DNA from: Pachyseris speciosa
Lineage: Eukaryota > Cnidaria > Anthozoa > Scleractinia > Pachyseridae
Length of the DNA stretch: 64,000 nucleotides
Direction of reading: 5' to 3'
NCBI GenBank assembly: GCA_016490735.1
Contig: JAEMWC010001498.1
Coordinates: 60,001-124,000 of the forward strand
Shown here: positions 1 to 12,235 of the stretch, piece by piece
How positions within the stretch are numbered: position 1 is the stretch's first letter
How the letters are laid out: each line of letters begins with the position of its first letter
Notes under the pieces: model-generated
The model's database searches: none
Seen by the model: only the letters and a program-made list of their open reading frames with translations
What the model was told of the DNA's origin: nothing
Made by a program: the position numbers and the translations under genes

Positions 1-2368
1 TTCCTGAGACAATGTTTTGAAATATAAGCTGATGTTGGATCGACAGTGAACTGAACAGAAATAATTTCTTGGTAAAAATTACATGTAAATGCTCTGTGAC
101 CTTGCACAAGATTTCTGTTGCTCAACTTTTCGATGGCTGAAAATCACAGTAAACATTGTATGTTTTGATCCATTGTAAATGGAAAAACCTGCTAAATTTG
201 GGCAGCATAATGCATGCATACAGTCATTATAAAATCTGTTTTCAGAAAAAGACCAATCAGAGTTTGCTTGAACAAAGACCACTATCTGGCCTCCAATCAC
301 AGTTCTTTCCCAAGATCCTGGGAAAACAGCAGGAAACTGGAACATGATAAGCAACGCTGTTTCACAGATGTCCCTTTTCCGCATGCATCAAAGGAAATAG
401 GAGACGCATGCACGCAGGCTAGTCTTTGTTGTAATAGTAATAAAACAGCGTGACATACATGTACTGACACAAGTTGTCCTAATAATATAAAAAAAAGTTT
501 GGGTAATTTCAGCAACTTTCTTTCATGATGCAAAAGATTAACCATGACCTCATAATTAATGCTACCAATAAAATTTGTTACAAAAATGTAAAAGATGACC
601 TAAAACAGCTGTCATTGTCCTTCAATTTTCTCAACACTTCTTGAACTCTAAAAATCGTTCTGAGGTCCTACATGTAGTTTCTCTCATGGTATGAAAAGAT
701 ATTGCTTTCGGAAGCTGATTATTGTCACGGGCCGGTTAACAAAATGTGGCTATAAGCAAACTGTGGAATATCTATGGTCGAGAGCTCAACTGAGTGTAGG
801 GAAAGAGTCATTCTTCATTTTTTGAGTTTGCCCTAGTATCTTGTTTTTTTTTTCTTGCCAGAGTGGGTTTTTAAATTGTTGCGCAAGAAGTTAATTATCA
901 TTCTTGCTGTCAGGTAATCAATGCTTAATGGCATTTGGCTGCATTGAGGTTTTCCATCATCAAAATCCCTTTTAACACATGAAAACCACGATGAGCCCTT
1001 TTGATATGGACACTCGCATAACGGGGCACTTTGGCATGTCCCTTATTGGTGTCCGTATTAACAGGGTTGCACTGTACTCATGAAATCTAAAGTGCTGAAT
1101 CAATACCTAGAATCAAACCCTATATTTCACATTGAGTAGCTATATAATTTACAGCACATACACCATTATTAAAGAAATCTAATCATTTAATCTTTCTTAC
1201 CAATCGATGCTCCTATCATTGGTTGCAATTCATCATCACTTTCATGGTACAATGTAGGCATGATCATCTAATTACACAAACAAAGAACAAGACAATGAGA
1301 TGGCCTATTAACTGTTTTCCTCTTCAGACTCCTCAGTTTCCACTGTGTATAAATGCGGTGGGGATGCTAGATAATCCCTATTGATCACTCAAGAGAAACC
1401 CTGCAAACCCCTCACAAGAAAAAAGTAACGACAAAAATAGCAACTTTGAAATCTGAAATAACTTACATGTATGCAAACAAGGAGAAACAACGCCAATTAT
1501 TCACATCCAATCAAAGGGACAAAATCTGCAGCCCAAAATTTTTGGCATATTAAATTCTGCTTATTAATAGTATCACAAGCTGGTACCTATCACGTAATAT
1601 ACTACTGTAAGAACATGAAGGGTGGAAATGAGGAACAATAATAAATTTATGGATCATATCAGATTCAAATCCCTTCTGGAACTCAGATTTTTTCCAGGGT
1701 TTCCATTAAATTGATGTTACATGCATTTCTATCACATTGTTAAGTTATTGGTGTTGGTAATGTGGCATAAAATGGATTGTCTCGAGGAAAAATTAGCCGT
1801 CTTCTGATTTCTAATAAATAAGTTTAAATTAAGCTAAAGCTTATCATCAACACGGTGTCATCAATACTACTATACCTCCAAGTAAACTCAGATTTAAAGT
1901 GTTACATCCTGCTGGACATGTCCTGCTTGATCACCTTGTACCACCACCTCTGCAAATTTAAACAACAAATGTTTAGTTAAGCCCTGGCCAAACAGTCTCA
2001 CAAGTAGCCGCAAGTTGAAAACTTGAGTCTAACTGTGCCTGTTTGCGCATGCACTTCTGTTGGCTTGCAATGCTCGCCATTTGTCCTCCCAGCCTACCCA
2101 GTCCTCATCACCAAAGCAAATACCTTGGCAGCACGCAATCTCGTACCCAGAGTCCTCAGGCTCTTTGGTTAGCAGGTGGACACCCAGAGAGAGTATAGGG
2201 TAATCGAATTAAAGAACCTTTTTTTGAGTGGTTGCCTCTATAACAATAGCAGTCTAAGGAAGTCCGTTACCAAACGGAAACCCAGGAACCCGTGACTGGT
2301 ATTTTTCTATTGCCCTTGTTTTCCTATAGCTAACACACGTCAAAAATTAAAAGGGAAAAAAAAGGATT
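1..2368. other. Intergenic, no gene recognised
   Basis: AT-rich sequence with only short, uncorrelated open frames. Nothing here has a recognisable protein signature, RNA fold or clear transposon terminus. The text near 1000-1080 mentions a repeated-looking phrase (tgtccgtattaacagggttg) of the kind seen in animal MITE ends, but no matching inverted partner was found. Confidence 0.5.
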
Positions 2369-2439
2369 TTGATTTTGTGTAACTGTTACAGTTTCTTATT
2401 GACCAAAGAGCTGTTTTTGCATGGGATGTTTGCCATGGT

Positions 2440-3640
2440 TGCCAATATTTACAATTCCCTTATTACTCCTTATTTGCGTTACGGTTTAATTGTGTGGGGC
2501 CAAGCCAGCAAAACCGATTTAAATAAGCTCTTAATTCTCCCAAAACGTGCCCTTTGTTTTATTTACTTCTCTGATAGACGTGATCACGCTCATACAGTGT
2601 TTTCACAACTTTTGAAAGTAGGAGTTTCATTGTGTTGAGTAGGAGTTGCAAGGTCCGAAGGACCTTGCCCCCCCCCCCCCCCCCCAGGGGCATGTTCCCC
2701 AGAAAATTTGAAATTCAAGACTCTTTTAGACGCATTTTCCAAGCAGTTTGAAATGTGTTGTCTTAGAGTACTTTGCGTTGGAAATCGCTGCTTACCACAC
2801 GATCTGAGCCTGTTTACTTTGCTGCTGAGCTTTCAAACAACATATGCAAGTGGATTAAAGGAATTTACTCACAAACTCTTTCGTGGACACTTGGCTCTTT
2901 AGGAAAAGCTTTATTTCAGAATTTACCCAAGGGTAAGTAGCCGTCGCAAATGGAGAAATTGCCGTTGGATGCGACGGCCGACGGCTTGTTTTGAAAACAC
3001 TGTCAGATTAAATTTTTACCTATAAATTTTATGTACTACAAATTACTAGCCGAAACAATGCATGACGTAAGTAATGACCATGTGCCATTAAATCTGAAAG
3101 ACCTGTTCGTTCCTACTGCAAAAATCCATTCTTACAAGACACGAGCCTCGGTCTCTAAGAATTTCTATATACAGAAATCAAATACTGAAATTAAGAGGAA
3201 GTCCTTTTCAAGAATTGGTGCAAAACTGTGGAATGAGATACCAACTAAGTTAATGGCTCTCCCTAAAGCTACCTTTAAAAAAAAGATACAAATGATTTTG
3301 TTAAATATATTGGAAAATGAAGACTCTTATAAAGATTTAGAATCCATCATATCAAAACTTCATTTTTACTCTTCATAGCTGTACATCCTTATTTTCCGAT
3401 CCTGTTTTGTCCCAGATACTTCGAATTTGCTATGTAACCTTAATGAACTAGTGCAATACGATTTTCTCTAAGTAGTTCTTCTTTTGCGTTTTTTTCCCTT
3501 TAAACAAAGGTTAGCAGATTTTTATTTATTTTTCCTGGCCCGCCTTTATTAGCCTCCGCTACCTGCGGTGCCAGGTCTGTTATTACTGTATCATGTGCGA
3601 AAATGTAATAAAGTTGTCTTGTTGTCGTGTCTTGTTGGCT
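2440..3640 (+). mobile_element. 3' fragment of a non-LTR retrotransposon (LINE), interrupted
   Basis: Two open stretches read like the C-terminal part of a LINE ORF2. At 2444-2600 there is a segment containing IYNSLITPYLRYGLIVWG and a following KRAL motif, typical of the region after the reverse-transcriptase fingers/thumb. At 3031-3378 there is LLAETMHD followed by KTRASVSK and SRIGAKLWNEIP, typical of the extreme C-terminus of cnidarian LINE proteins, ending at a stop near 3378. A 3' UTR-like tail runs to about 3640 and ends in short TTGTC/TTGTT repeats. The two halves are separated by about 400 bp of unrelated sequence and the 5' part is missing, so this is a dead truncated copy. The exact clade (CR1/L2/RTE-like) cannot be decided by eye. 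Confidence 0.65.
2620..3005. repeat. Insertion inside the LINE fragment, with poly-C tract and hairpin
   Basis: This segment splits the LINE reading frame. It starts with a perfect short hairpin (AAGGTCC GA AGGACCTT type, about 2651-2669) followed by a run of about 19 C and AGGGGCATGTTCCCC, and it ends in a GC-rich GACGGCCGACGGC motif near 2975. Family unknown. Confidence 0.4.
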
Positions 3641-4885
3641 GTCCTATGACAGCAGAACGTGGCAAAATAATGCAAGCAGTGAAAACTAGTTACTAGTAAA
3701 ACACTGTATTAACCTTTTTGGAGAGAAAGCCATTGCTGATCAGAAGCTGTTAGCAAGTGCGGAAATATAAATGTACAGTGTAGTTGTTCAAAGAAGACAT
3801 TGGTGTGCTTTCCACTAATTAAAAATATTTTGAGCATGTTATTCACTGGAGATGAGTATGGAGGAAAAACATAATAGAAAAGTTCTCTGACATCTGTAAA
3901 ACTAGTTGTACAGAACCTCCCTGGCTGAAAATTAGGAGACTAAGAGATCTGTTTCCGAGAGGAGTCCATCTCAGGTTTCCATTTCCCCTTTGGTTTTGCC
4001 ACAAGTGAAACGCTCAAGACAACTGCAAGATGACCAAGCCGAAGAATGGAACTCGCAGGCTAAAGTTTCACTTTTTCAGTCATGGCCTACAGTACAATAT
4101 ATGTTACACACCGAAAGCGCCAGAGGCTACATAGCAAACCAATGAACATTATTTCTCAGTAAAAAAATCCAGTTTCTTCTTTCTTCCAGTTTTGTATGCA
4201 AGAATCAACTTTGCCATTCTTGAACACCTTGAATGCCATGTTGAGTCATACCGGCTTCCGGGGTAAACCCAAGCATGCACCTTAAAAAGACCAGAACCCC
4301 AGATTTCCTGGAATATCCCAGAGTCTCTCCGGGCATCTACCCGCTGACCATTTGAAGAGTCCAAGGACGCTGGGTAAGAGGTTGGATAGCGTGGGACTAA
4401 GCCCGTAGCTTTAAATTATTTATTTATTTTTTTTTTTTTGGCGAATTGTATTTTACTTGAAAGGAAACAAAAAAAAATTCTCTACACAAGTTCAGCTTTC
4501 GGCTACTTGCGACTACTTGACTGGGATGATAGTCATGATAAGAAGAGATAACGTTGAAATAAATGTTATAAGTACAAGGATGTTATTCTGTGCACATTTA
4601 ATAATTTAAGTTTGTTTGTTTGTTGGAAGTCGATGAATGCGAAAGTAAATTAAAATCATGATACTGACTAAAATCAAATGCAGCCGCGAAATTTGACACA
4701 TGGACGGAAGGGATTTATATCAATAAAAATTGTAAATGCTCTCACATTTCTAGCCTGTGGTCAGTGGACTTGAAACACGTGAACTACGTAGGGTAAAACT
4801 TGACGTTCATTATGAATCTAATGGATGTTACAAGTCTTTCTGATGGTCCCATCATAGAATTAATTACAATCATAGACTTAATCAG
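3641..4885. other. Intergenic, no gene recognised
   Basis: Only short open frames without family resemblance. A T-run and GTTTG repeats are present at about 4425-4440 and 4610-4622. Nothing else is supported. Confidence 0.4.
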
Positions 4886-5937
4886 ATGGCTACAGATTCA
4901 AAGCTTGTTAGCCAATCGTCTGCGATGTTGGCCTTGCAATCAAAGAATGGAATTCGTAGAAAGAAATTAAAACAACGTCAACAGATATTTATGGTGAGTT
5001 GCCCAAGTGCACTGTTATGCAAGCGAACAAAATTTCGCGTCACAACGATGCTACAGTACATGTACATTCGCCTTGATTTCTGCTGTTAAGAATATACACC
5101 AGAATTGCATGAAGTTCACCTTAAAAATTGGCTTGTTTTTAGACCAGACGATTAAGCTAAAAAAGGGTTGAGATCACACATTACTGACTGAGAAACTCAC
5201 ATGCTCATTTTCTGGTTTTTGAACTATGAGAGATGATCATAAAGATTTTCCAACTTTCTTTTAAAGGAGGTGTTCAATGTGTTGTCACAAAAAGTCATTG
5301 AAAGAGGGAAGTTTTTTCGTGGAATTTTCAAGAATTCCTTTGGGAAGACTGTTTATTCTGGCAGTTATCTTTGGAGTCTATGAGAACTGCGCAGTTCAGC
5401 CGCCAGGATGGTGGGAATGACAAAGAAGACTGTTGGAAACGTGTTCGCTGTGCTTAGACATTATTGCAAAAAGGACCTCGAAGACAGGCCCATCATTCCA
5501 TTCAGTGGCAATGTATGTGTGGTGAAGTGTGACGAAAGCCAGTTTATAAGCACAAATCAAAAGTAAGTCACTACTTAACCATGCGACATTTTGATGTTGC
5601 TTTTCTTATTTTTACTTTAAAATTGGTTATACTGCTTTTCTTTTTTCTCCTCTTTAATTAATTAAACAATGTTAAGATATCTAGTTATCATTCGGGCATA
5701 TACGTTCAGACCCTTCCCACCCCCCTGACAAAATTTTCCCTGTACACCCATGACAAATACATGTACTGTAAGATCACTAAAGAAGTTGAATTATCCGCAC
5801 AATTGTTGTTCCCCTTTACAGTACCAACAAGGACGAAGGGCAGGAAATGATGCTTGGGTATTTGGGGTACTCTCTACAGAGAATAGCCCATGCCGAGGAT
5901 ACTTCAATTTAAAAATCTGAATTATTACTTGCCCAAC
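4886..5937 (+). pseudogene. ISXO2-like (IS1595/Merlin-type) DDE transposase, split remnant
   Basis: A first exon-like segment (4886-4992) ends at a GTGAG donor. A second (about 5400-5561) reads TKKTVGNVFAVLRHYCKKDL and then VVKCDESQF, the usual helix before the first catalytic Asp of ISXO2-like transposases. It ends at a GTAAGT donor. A third (from about 5822, after a CCCCTTTACAG acceptor) reads GRRAG followed by WVFGVLSTENSPCRGYF, which matches the conserved family block after the first Asp. The phases of the second and third parts do not agree as read, and the protein stops soon after (about 5937). The second Asp and final Glu regions are absent. I call it a degenerate transposase gene or fragment; the family assignment is from motif memory, not a search. 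Confidence 0.5.
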
Positions 5938-7269
5938 AAGGTGAATGGACCATGTGAAGTGCCCACTGTCAGAGGCAAACTGCTTCAATTGAGACCAATG
6001 AAGCAAGTAAAAACTTGAGTGAGGCGACCAAACAGAATTAAAACTTTCCCAGCAAGGTGGCAAATAAACCAAGTAAATTACCTACAGAGGTTCTGCACTG
6101 ATAAATACCGGTACTTTCAGTAATTCTGATCATGCTATTACATGTATGATATTGGATGGATATATGATGGCCTTGTTTAAACAAAGCAAATGCAAAGTGA
6201 ATAATTCAAATTGTAACAAACTTCAAAGTAAATTTGCATAACAAAGTTTGTGGCAAGATCAATGCAAAGAGATGCCAGCCTGAGCAGATTAAGTGCGGCT
6301 TGCATAGCTTGTATAAACATGCAAGAGAAGATTGTGCTATATGTTCTAAAATGATCGCAACTTCAACAAATTTTTCCAACAGCTAGAATCTTATCGAATG
6401 TGCAAATGTTTGTAGAATAATTTTTTTTCTGCCATACTTCACTAACACAATAAAACAACACCAGTGTGTTCGAAGAACTTTGGCCTGTTTTGTTGCACAC
6501 TGGACTTAAAGGAGTGCCCAGCTGGGCAACAAATAATTTCTAGCAGTCACCAGCGTTCACCCAAACATTAGCTAGTTGCCTTGGGGTGCCGCCAGAGCAC
6601 AGCCTTGACTGGATATAGGCAAAGGTGACTGTGCGGGGCAGCACTTCACTTCCTATTGGAACCACTAAAACTGTGAAGCTTGTGGGATGTGGCTAATGGA
6701 GTGACAAGGATATCATTCTCTGGTCACAGATGGCTGCTAATACTCAGGCTCAAAACTTAGGAGTGATAAAGGTACTGTTAATTTTTTCTTATTAAAGCAT
6801 TAGTCATGACACTCACTTTTGGGGTAGAATTTCTCCCTCCATTAATTAAATTAAAGAAAAGAAGAAAAAGGGCTGAAGCTCTTTTCCACTGATTCAACCG
6901 CTGTGACGAAAGCACAATGACGTTGATTAATATTGCTGACCTAAACGTCAACAAATATCGAACTGCATCGATTTTATTCACGTTCACCTTTTTGATGTTG
7001 TGTTGAGTTCCATTGATTCAAATACTAGGACAGCCATTATCCTTGAAATTATTGTCGTTTTCTCGACGTTTCCTCCATCGATACCACGATGTAGGTAGCG
7101 ATCCAGCAAAACCGCAAATAATGAAGCTCCCAACAACCTTAGGCGAACAAACCGCTTGTAGATAAATGGTGTATCATTTCCAGTAGAATCAGAGGACTGT
7201 CCGATAATCAGAGGACTGTCCGGCTCAGAGCCGCCATGTTTTCAAATATTGAACAAGCCAAGCGTGGTC
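5938..7269. other. Intergenic, no gene recognised
   Basis: No supported gene. At 7188-7222 there is a short direct repeat (AATCAGAGGACTGTCCG twice) just upstream of the fold-back element. Confidence 0.4.
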
Positions 7270-7273
7270 TTAA

Positions 7274-7640
7274 CCGCGGTCAAACGTAAAAAAGTAAGAA
7301 AAATCCTTAAAAGATAAGGTTTTTACGTTGAGAGCTCAAAGATGATAAGTTTTTCTTCAGTCTGTGAGTTTACTAAATCATTTTATGGGTTACTAAAAAA
7401 GTTTTAGGAACAATAAGGTGAATCGGTTTTCCTGAAGTCACGCATTGAAACAGAAAACAAAAACACACCGCGCCGAACAGTGTCCACATTCTTCGTTTTA
7501 AAAAACTTTAAAACTTTTTTAGTGATTCATGAAATGATTTAGTAAACTCACAGACTGATGAAAGACTCATCATCTTTGAGCTGTCAACATAAAAACCTTA
7601 TTTTTAAAGGACTTTTCTTACTTTTTACGTTTGACCGCGG
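7274..7640. mobile_element. Fold-back MITE with TTAA target duplication
   Basis: The element begins CCGCGGTCAAACGTAAAAA and ends with its inverse complement, and is bordered by TTAA on both sides (7270-7273 and 7641-7644). The arms are about 145-155 bp and imperfect (they share CTCAAAGATGAT and CAGTCTGTGAGTTTACTAAATC), with a loop of about 80 bp. A TTAA duplication fits piggyBac- or Kolobok-mobilised non-autonomous elements. It codes for nothing. Confidence 0.7.
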
Positions 7641-7989
7641 TTAAAGCGTGGTCACGCGGTTAAACTTTTACCTCGTTCCCAGGTTTTCTGCTTTCTGTGG
7701 AAACAAACATGGCGCCTGCCACAAAGCAGTTTACGGATAGAAACCTTGTCCTGCTGAAAATGTATGCCTTGGTTGGAGAAAACAACGTGATGTCTTTCCT
7801 ACATATGTCGGAGGCCACAACAAAGCCTTGTTGAGTTGACTGTGGCTCTTTCATAAGCTTCATGTTTTTGAAACTGCGTAACGAACAAAACATTTCACAC
7901 TTTGAAATGGCAGCCGATCTCACAGAAGCCGCGTTGGTTCGGAAGTGCAGTTGGTACCTTTTTGTCTTTGAAGCTAACAGCCTTTATTG

Positions 7990-8466
7990 AAGTGTCAACT
8001 GTCATCGGACATTGCTAAACCACGAAACAGCGAAACGAAACACCGAAACAGCTATTTTTTTTCCCTACTTTTTTCTCGGGCATTACTAAACCACGAAACA
8101 GCGAAACGAAACACCGAAACAGCTATTTTTCCCTACTTTTTTCTCAAACACCGAAACAGCTATTTTTTTCTCACTTTGATGGTGAATAAAATAGAGAGGC
8201 CAAACACGACTCCCATTGTTCCTTTGGTGTTATCGTTGACCTTCAAAGTTTGGCTCTTACGAGTATATCTTACTCTAACATTCGAGGATCTCTTTTTCTC
8301 CCAGCCAGCAGTGTGAACTCCATTAGCCAGACTGCATGGTGCGTTTTCATTAACCCTTTTCCGTTAAACGTTAGCCTGCATAGCAGACTTTTTGGTGTAC
8401 GAACGCTCGTTTAAAGACCGCCATTTTAGAAGCCATCCAAAGAGAGAACTGGGGACGGTCAGTGTA
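7990..8466 (+). repeat. Dispersed repeat, copy 1 (inverted relative to the copy at 62957-63356)
   Basis: It contains a short tandem array of AACCACGAAACAGCGAAAC / ACACCGAAACAGCTATTTTT units (about 8015-8165), then a unique part ending AAGCCATCCAAAGAGAGAAC. The same text reappears reverse-complemented near the right end of the window, so this is an interspersed repeat of unknown class. Confidence 0.75.
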
Positions 8467-10926
8467 AGACATGGATTGGACTGTCATCATATTAGGAGGA
8501 AGACTGGGTTTAAGGTTATATGGTAATTATTGGTAATGGAGTGTGCAATCCAAGCTCCACGTTTGTCTGTCCTGCCTGTTGCTTTTTGAACGATAATTTG
8601 TTGCCCTGATTCTTCATTACCATGGCCAGTATTAACGTAGGTAAGTCTAAAATATCGTATCTATTTATTTTGCGTTTGAGTGTTTATGAAAAGGTATTTT
8701 AAGAGCCTTCTTGCCGCCTCTTAAGCTTATGTGGTGAGCTCTCGCCGCTATAATGTCTATTTTTTTTTTCACATTTGTTCTGAATTAATTCATGTATCAG
8801 CCGAATCCGGGTCGACCCCCTATTGCCGATTAAAAGAGTTGGCCTTTTACATCTGTGCGTTTGTAGAAAAAACGTTTGTAGGTGGAACAGGAGACTCACA
8901 CACGAAAACTGCAGGCGCCAATTTATTGACTACTGCAATAAATTAAGCAACCCATGCAACCTGAAAATTCAGCTTATTTTTGAGCGAGCAGCTGCTCATA
9001 TTGAAGGTGCTTCGACTGGGACTAATTAAGCACATTTTTCTAACAAAAGACTAATCATAAACGTATTCTGCCACATTGAAAACATATGAAATCTGTCATA
9101 TTATTAAGAAAAACTTAAAATCTAAAAAAATTAGCTATATATTAAGGGTGCCTGGAAATTAGATCTGCTAGTATGTGACTCCTGATAAACTACCAGATTC
9201 TTTTTCCACATTGCGGCAGTGTATGGGAAAGCCAATGTTAAAGCCCTGTTTCTGAATTTGTAATCATGTTTCATAATTTATCATAATTCTCAATAAACTT
9301 GAATATAAACTTGAATTACATGTACTTAAAGAGACTAGAGAAAGCTGTTGAAGTCCTTTTGAACTCAGAAAATGGCAACGCCATTTCTGGGCTGATATCA
9401 CTCCTTTCCTCAATCCTTCTACCCCCACCCATTTGCTCTTTTTCTCTTTCTCTCCTTTGATTCCTGTTAAACATTTGTGAGTCTGCAGACCAGTGCTTAA
9501 TGTTTGGCATATGTTCCACACATGAATAGACATAGTGTCAATGTGATTTAGCCAATGGTAAGAGTCTCGTGAATTCCAACTTAACGTAGAAAGTGTGAGG
9601 AGGCAGGGAGCACTGGGGCGCCCAATGACACGTTTCGGTAGATATCTGTTCGGTGGAGGGTAATTCGCTTTGCGCTTTCAGCTTAACTAAAACGTGGTCT
9701 AAAAGATTTGCAATTGGGAAATCATAGCCCCTGATGTTTTCAAAAAGGTCTTACTGTTTTTGGCAGTCAAAAGTGTCAACTAGCATTTTGGGAAAGAAAA
9801 TAGCTCCCTAGAAAGTTTGTGGGAAGTTCATTTCAACTTGCATTTTCTCAAAGGAAAATTTTGTTCCCTAACATTTTTGGCAACTAAAATTTCAGCTAGG
9901 GAATACGAACAGATGAACTTCTTCAAGCTTATGAAAACATCACTTTAAAGAGACTTCGAACACCATAAGGTACTTATAAATGCCTTTCTACACCTTTTGG
10001 TTGATTTGGCTCATTGGGTGCTCCTGAGGGAGGGATTAATAGGAAGGAAGGAGTTTGGAGGAGCTACTCCTGTAATTACAACAAATTGGATCTTCTTTTT
10101 CTAGTTTGTGTTGGGGGAGAGGTTTAGTAGAGAAGGAGGCCTTAAAAATATTATAATAATTCCCTTTTTAATAATGAAATTACCCTCACACACATATTGT
10201 AAGTTTAAAATGAAAGGTGTTTGAGAAGTTGAGCCTTTTCATCAATTGATGTCATGTATTGATATCATCAATTATTAAAAGCTGAACTATGATTAACTTA
10301 AATTTCAATTTATTTAATAGATTAGAGAAATTTTGTTCCAAGGATGTGTGGCCCAGGGGAATTCATGATATTGATATGCCTTTATTTGTCAGCAATTTTC
10401 AAGCCAGAAATCATCTTTTCCTCGGTGTCTGGATTTATTTGATTGATTCCAAGTACCATAAACTCCCATTAAAGCTCTGTTTGGCTTAAATGTTCTAATC
10501 CCTCAGAGATTAATATCACCTTGGTGGTGAAAGTTGGGGTTCTGGAATTATTTGTACTTTATATAGTAATCGCTTAATCTTAATTTCCAATTGGTGATGA
10601 AAATAGTCAGCCTAAATTGGTGAAGGATAGAGGTTACAAGGTAAACTTATAGCACTGTATGTGTTGGGTTAAATGAATTTGACAACAGTCTTTTGGGGGG
10701 TTGATTATTAAGGGTAAGAGTTGTGACAAGCTAGGGAAAAAAGACACCTTGTTTTTGGAAGGATTAAGCTGCATCTCTCAATGAAATACATATCTAAAAT
10801 ATTTTTTAGTATTATTTGGTGAATATCTTGCAGTTCAATTTCATCCTTGGTTCAATTTTTATTTTCTTTTGTTCTTGTTTTTGGTAATGTATGATGAGCT
10901 GGTATTTTCAGTATTTATACACTCCT
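8467..10926. other. Intergenic, no gene recognised
   Basis: Several short open frames overlap on both strands without family resemblance or splice context. No RNA gene or clear transposon end was seen. Confidence 0.4.
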
Positions 10927-11390
10927 CAAGCAGACACATGCACTGGCTTGGTCACATAGTGCGCATAGACGATGGCAGAATCTCCAAGGATCTCCTGTAT
11001 GGAGAACTTGCACAAGGAAAACATCCTACAGGCAGACCCCAGTTACACTTGAAGGATGTGTACAAAAGAGATTTGAAGGCATTGGATGTCAATCTCACCA
11101 CACTGGAACTGTGGCTGTGGATTGAACAACCTGGAGGCAGACTATAAAAAAAAGGCCTTCACAGCTTCAAAGAAGCACTAGCCGAGCAGTCAGTAGCAAA
11201 GAGACAAAGGAGGAAAGCCCTACACCAGGCGGACAGACCAGCAACAGACTTCACCTGTGCACAGAGTGGAAGAGACTGCTACTCCTGCATCAGCCTGTCC
11301 AGTCACACCCGAGACTGTGTCAGACTAATGCCACCCAACGCGCAATACCATAATCTTCCGAGACTGATGGATGCCTACTTATGATAATGA
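10927..11390 (+). mobile_element. 3' end of a second LINE (RTE-like C-terminal region)
   Basis: The frame reads HWLGHIVRIDDGRISKDLLY, then GELAQGKHPTGRPQL and a KDVYKRDLKAL block. This is the very conserved region after the reverse transcriptase in many animal RTE/craTA-type LINEs. The frame closes at 11145, but another frame continues the family pattern with a basic stretch and a C..C...H..C zinc-finger-like tail (about 11250-11380). A frameshift therefore separates the two, and the copy is a 5'-truncated, dead fragment. Confidence 0.65.
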
Positions 11391-12070
11391 GTACAAAAGA
11401 AAGGAAATTATAAAGTGAACCTAGGATAAAATTGACATTAACCACAACAAATATATAGCCATTCGTTGTACAAAGAATGCCATTCTAGTGCCTGACTTGA
11501 GAGGTATTTTCTACCAGAAGTTTGCTTAAAAAGTGTCTGCTGTCCACTTTAGAGAGGTCACCAGTTATAGAGAGTTAGTTACAGAGAAATGTGGGAAACT
11601 GGGCCAGGAACAGCCATCAGTGTCCACTGTCCACTTTACAGTGGTGTCCACTTAGAGAGATCTAGAAGTAACTTTGTTTCACAAGAAGGCTTTATTCATG
11701 TAAAAATATCATCACATTAGTGTCAGGAATGAAAGAGTTTTGGTTTTATAACAAACCTTGCATGCATTTACGATTATCTTGTCATTGGTCATTGAGTCAC
11801 CACTGGGAATTAGTCCATAGGAATCTAGATCTTCTGAAGACTTATATTTATAACTGTCAAACATGTTGTGTTCTTGGTGTAAAATTGTTCTCACCTGACC
11901 TAGTTAGCCAAAATGCATTCATTAAAATAATAATCATACCTTAAATTTGGTCATTGACATTATGAATAATACAAATAAATGATGTTGTTATTGTGCATGT
12001 AACTCTCAATTACCCCAAAAACATTCACCAAGGCAAATTGTTTGAAGGAGTAATTTTTTACCTTAATATT
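11391..12070. other. Intergenic with TGTCCACTT repeats
   Basis: No gene. Between 11540 and 11665 the phrases TGTCCACTTTAGAGAGG, TGTCCACTTTACAG and TGTCCACTTAGAGAG recur, resembling the ends of a small non-autonomous DNA transposon, but boundaries are not clear. Confidence 0.35.
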
Positions 12071-12235
12071 ATGTCTTGGCGGAGATGCTCTTCTTGCCAA
12101 AGCAAAAGTCCACCAGCTTGTAGGTCCTGCAAGTCATGTGGAAAGGCTTTCCATTTTGCAGAAACTGACTGAGAGGCAATCAGTAACATGGGCAAGATTA
12201 ACCCCACTGATCAACGGAAGATGTTGGAGAAGCGG
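12071..12235 (+). CDS. Possible host exon with cysteine cluster
   Basis: An ATG at 12071 opens 33 codons rich in paired cysteines (CSSCQS, then CRSCKSCGKAF), a pattern like a small zinc ribbon. The frame stops at 12170-12172, but the same phase then continues open to a strong donor, AAGCGG/GTAATC, at 12235. Either the cysteine exon is broken, or translation starts at a downstream ATG near 12188. Family unknown; kept only because zinc-binding spacing and a good splice donor coincide. Confidence 0.25.

Noticed and set aside
5791..6072. 93-codon minus-strand frame
   Set aside because: It lies opposite the ISXO2-like third segment, which has the recognisable motifs; the minus frame has none.
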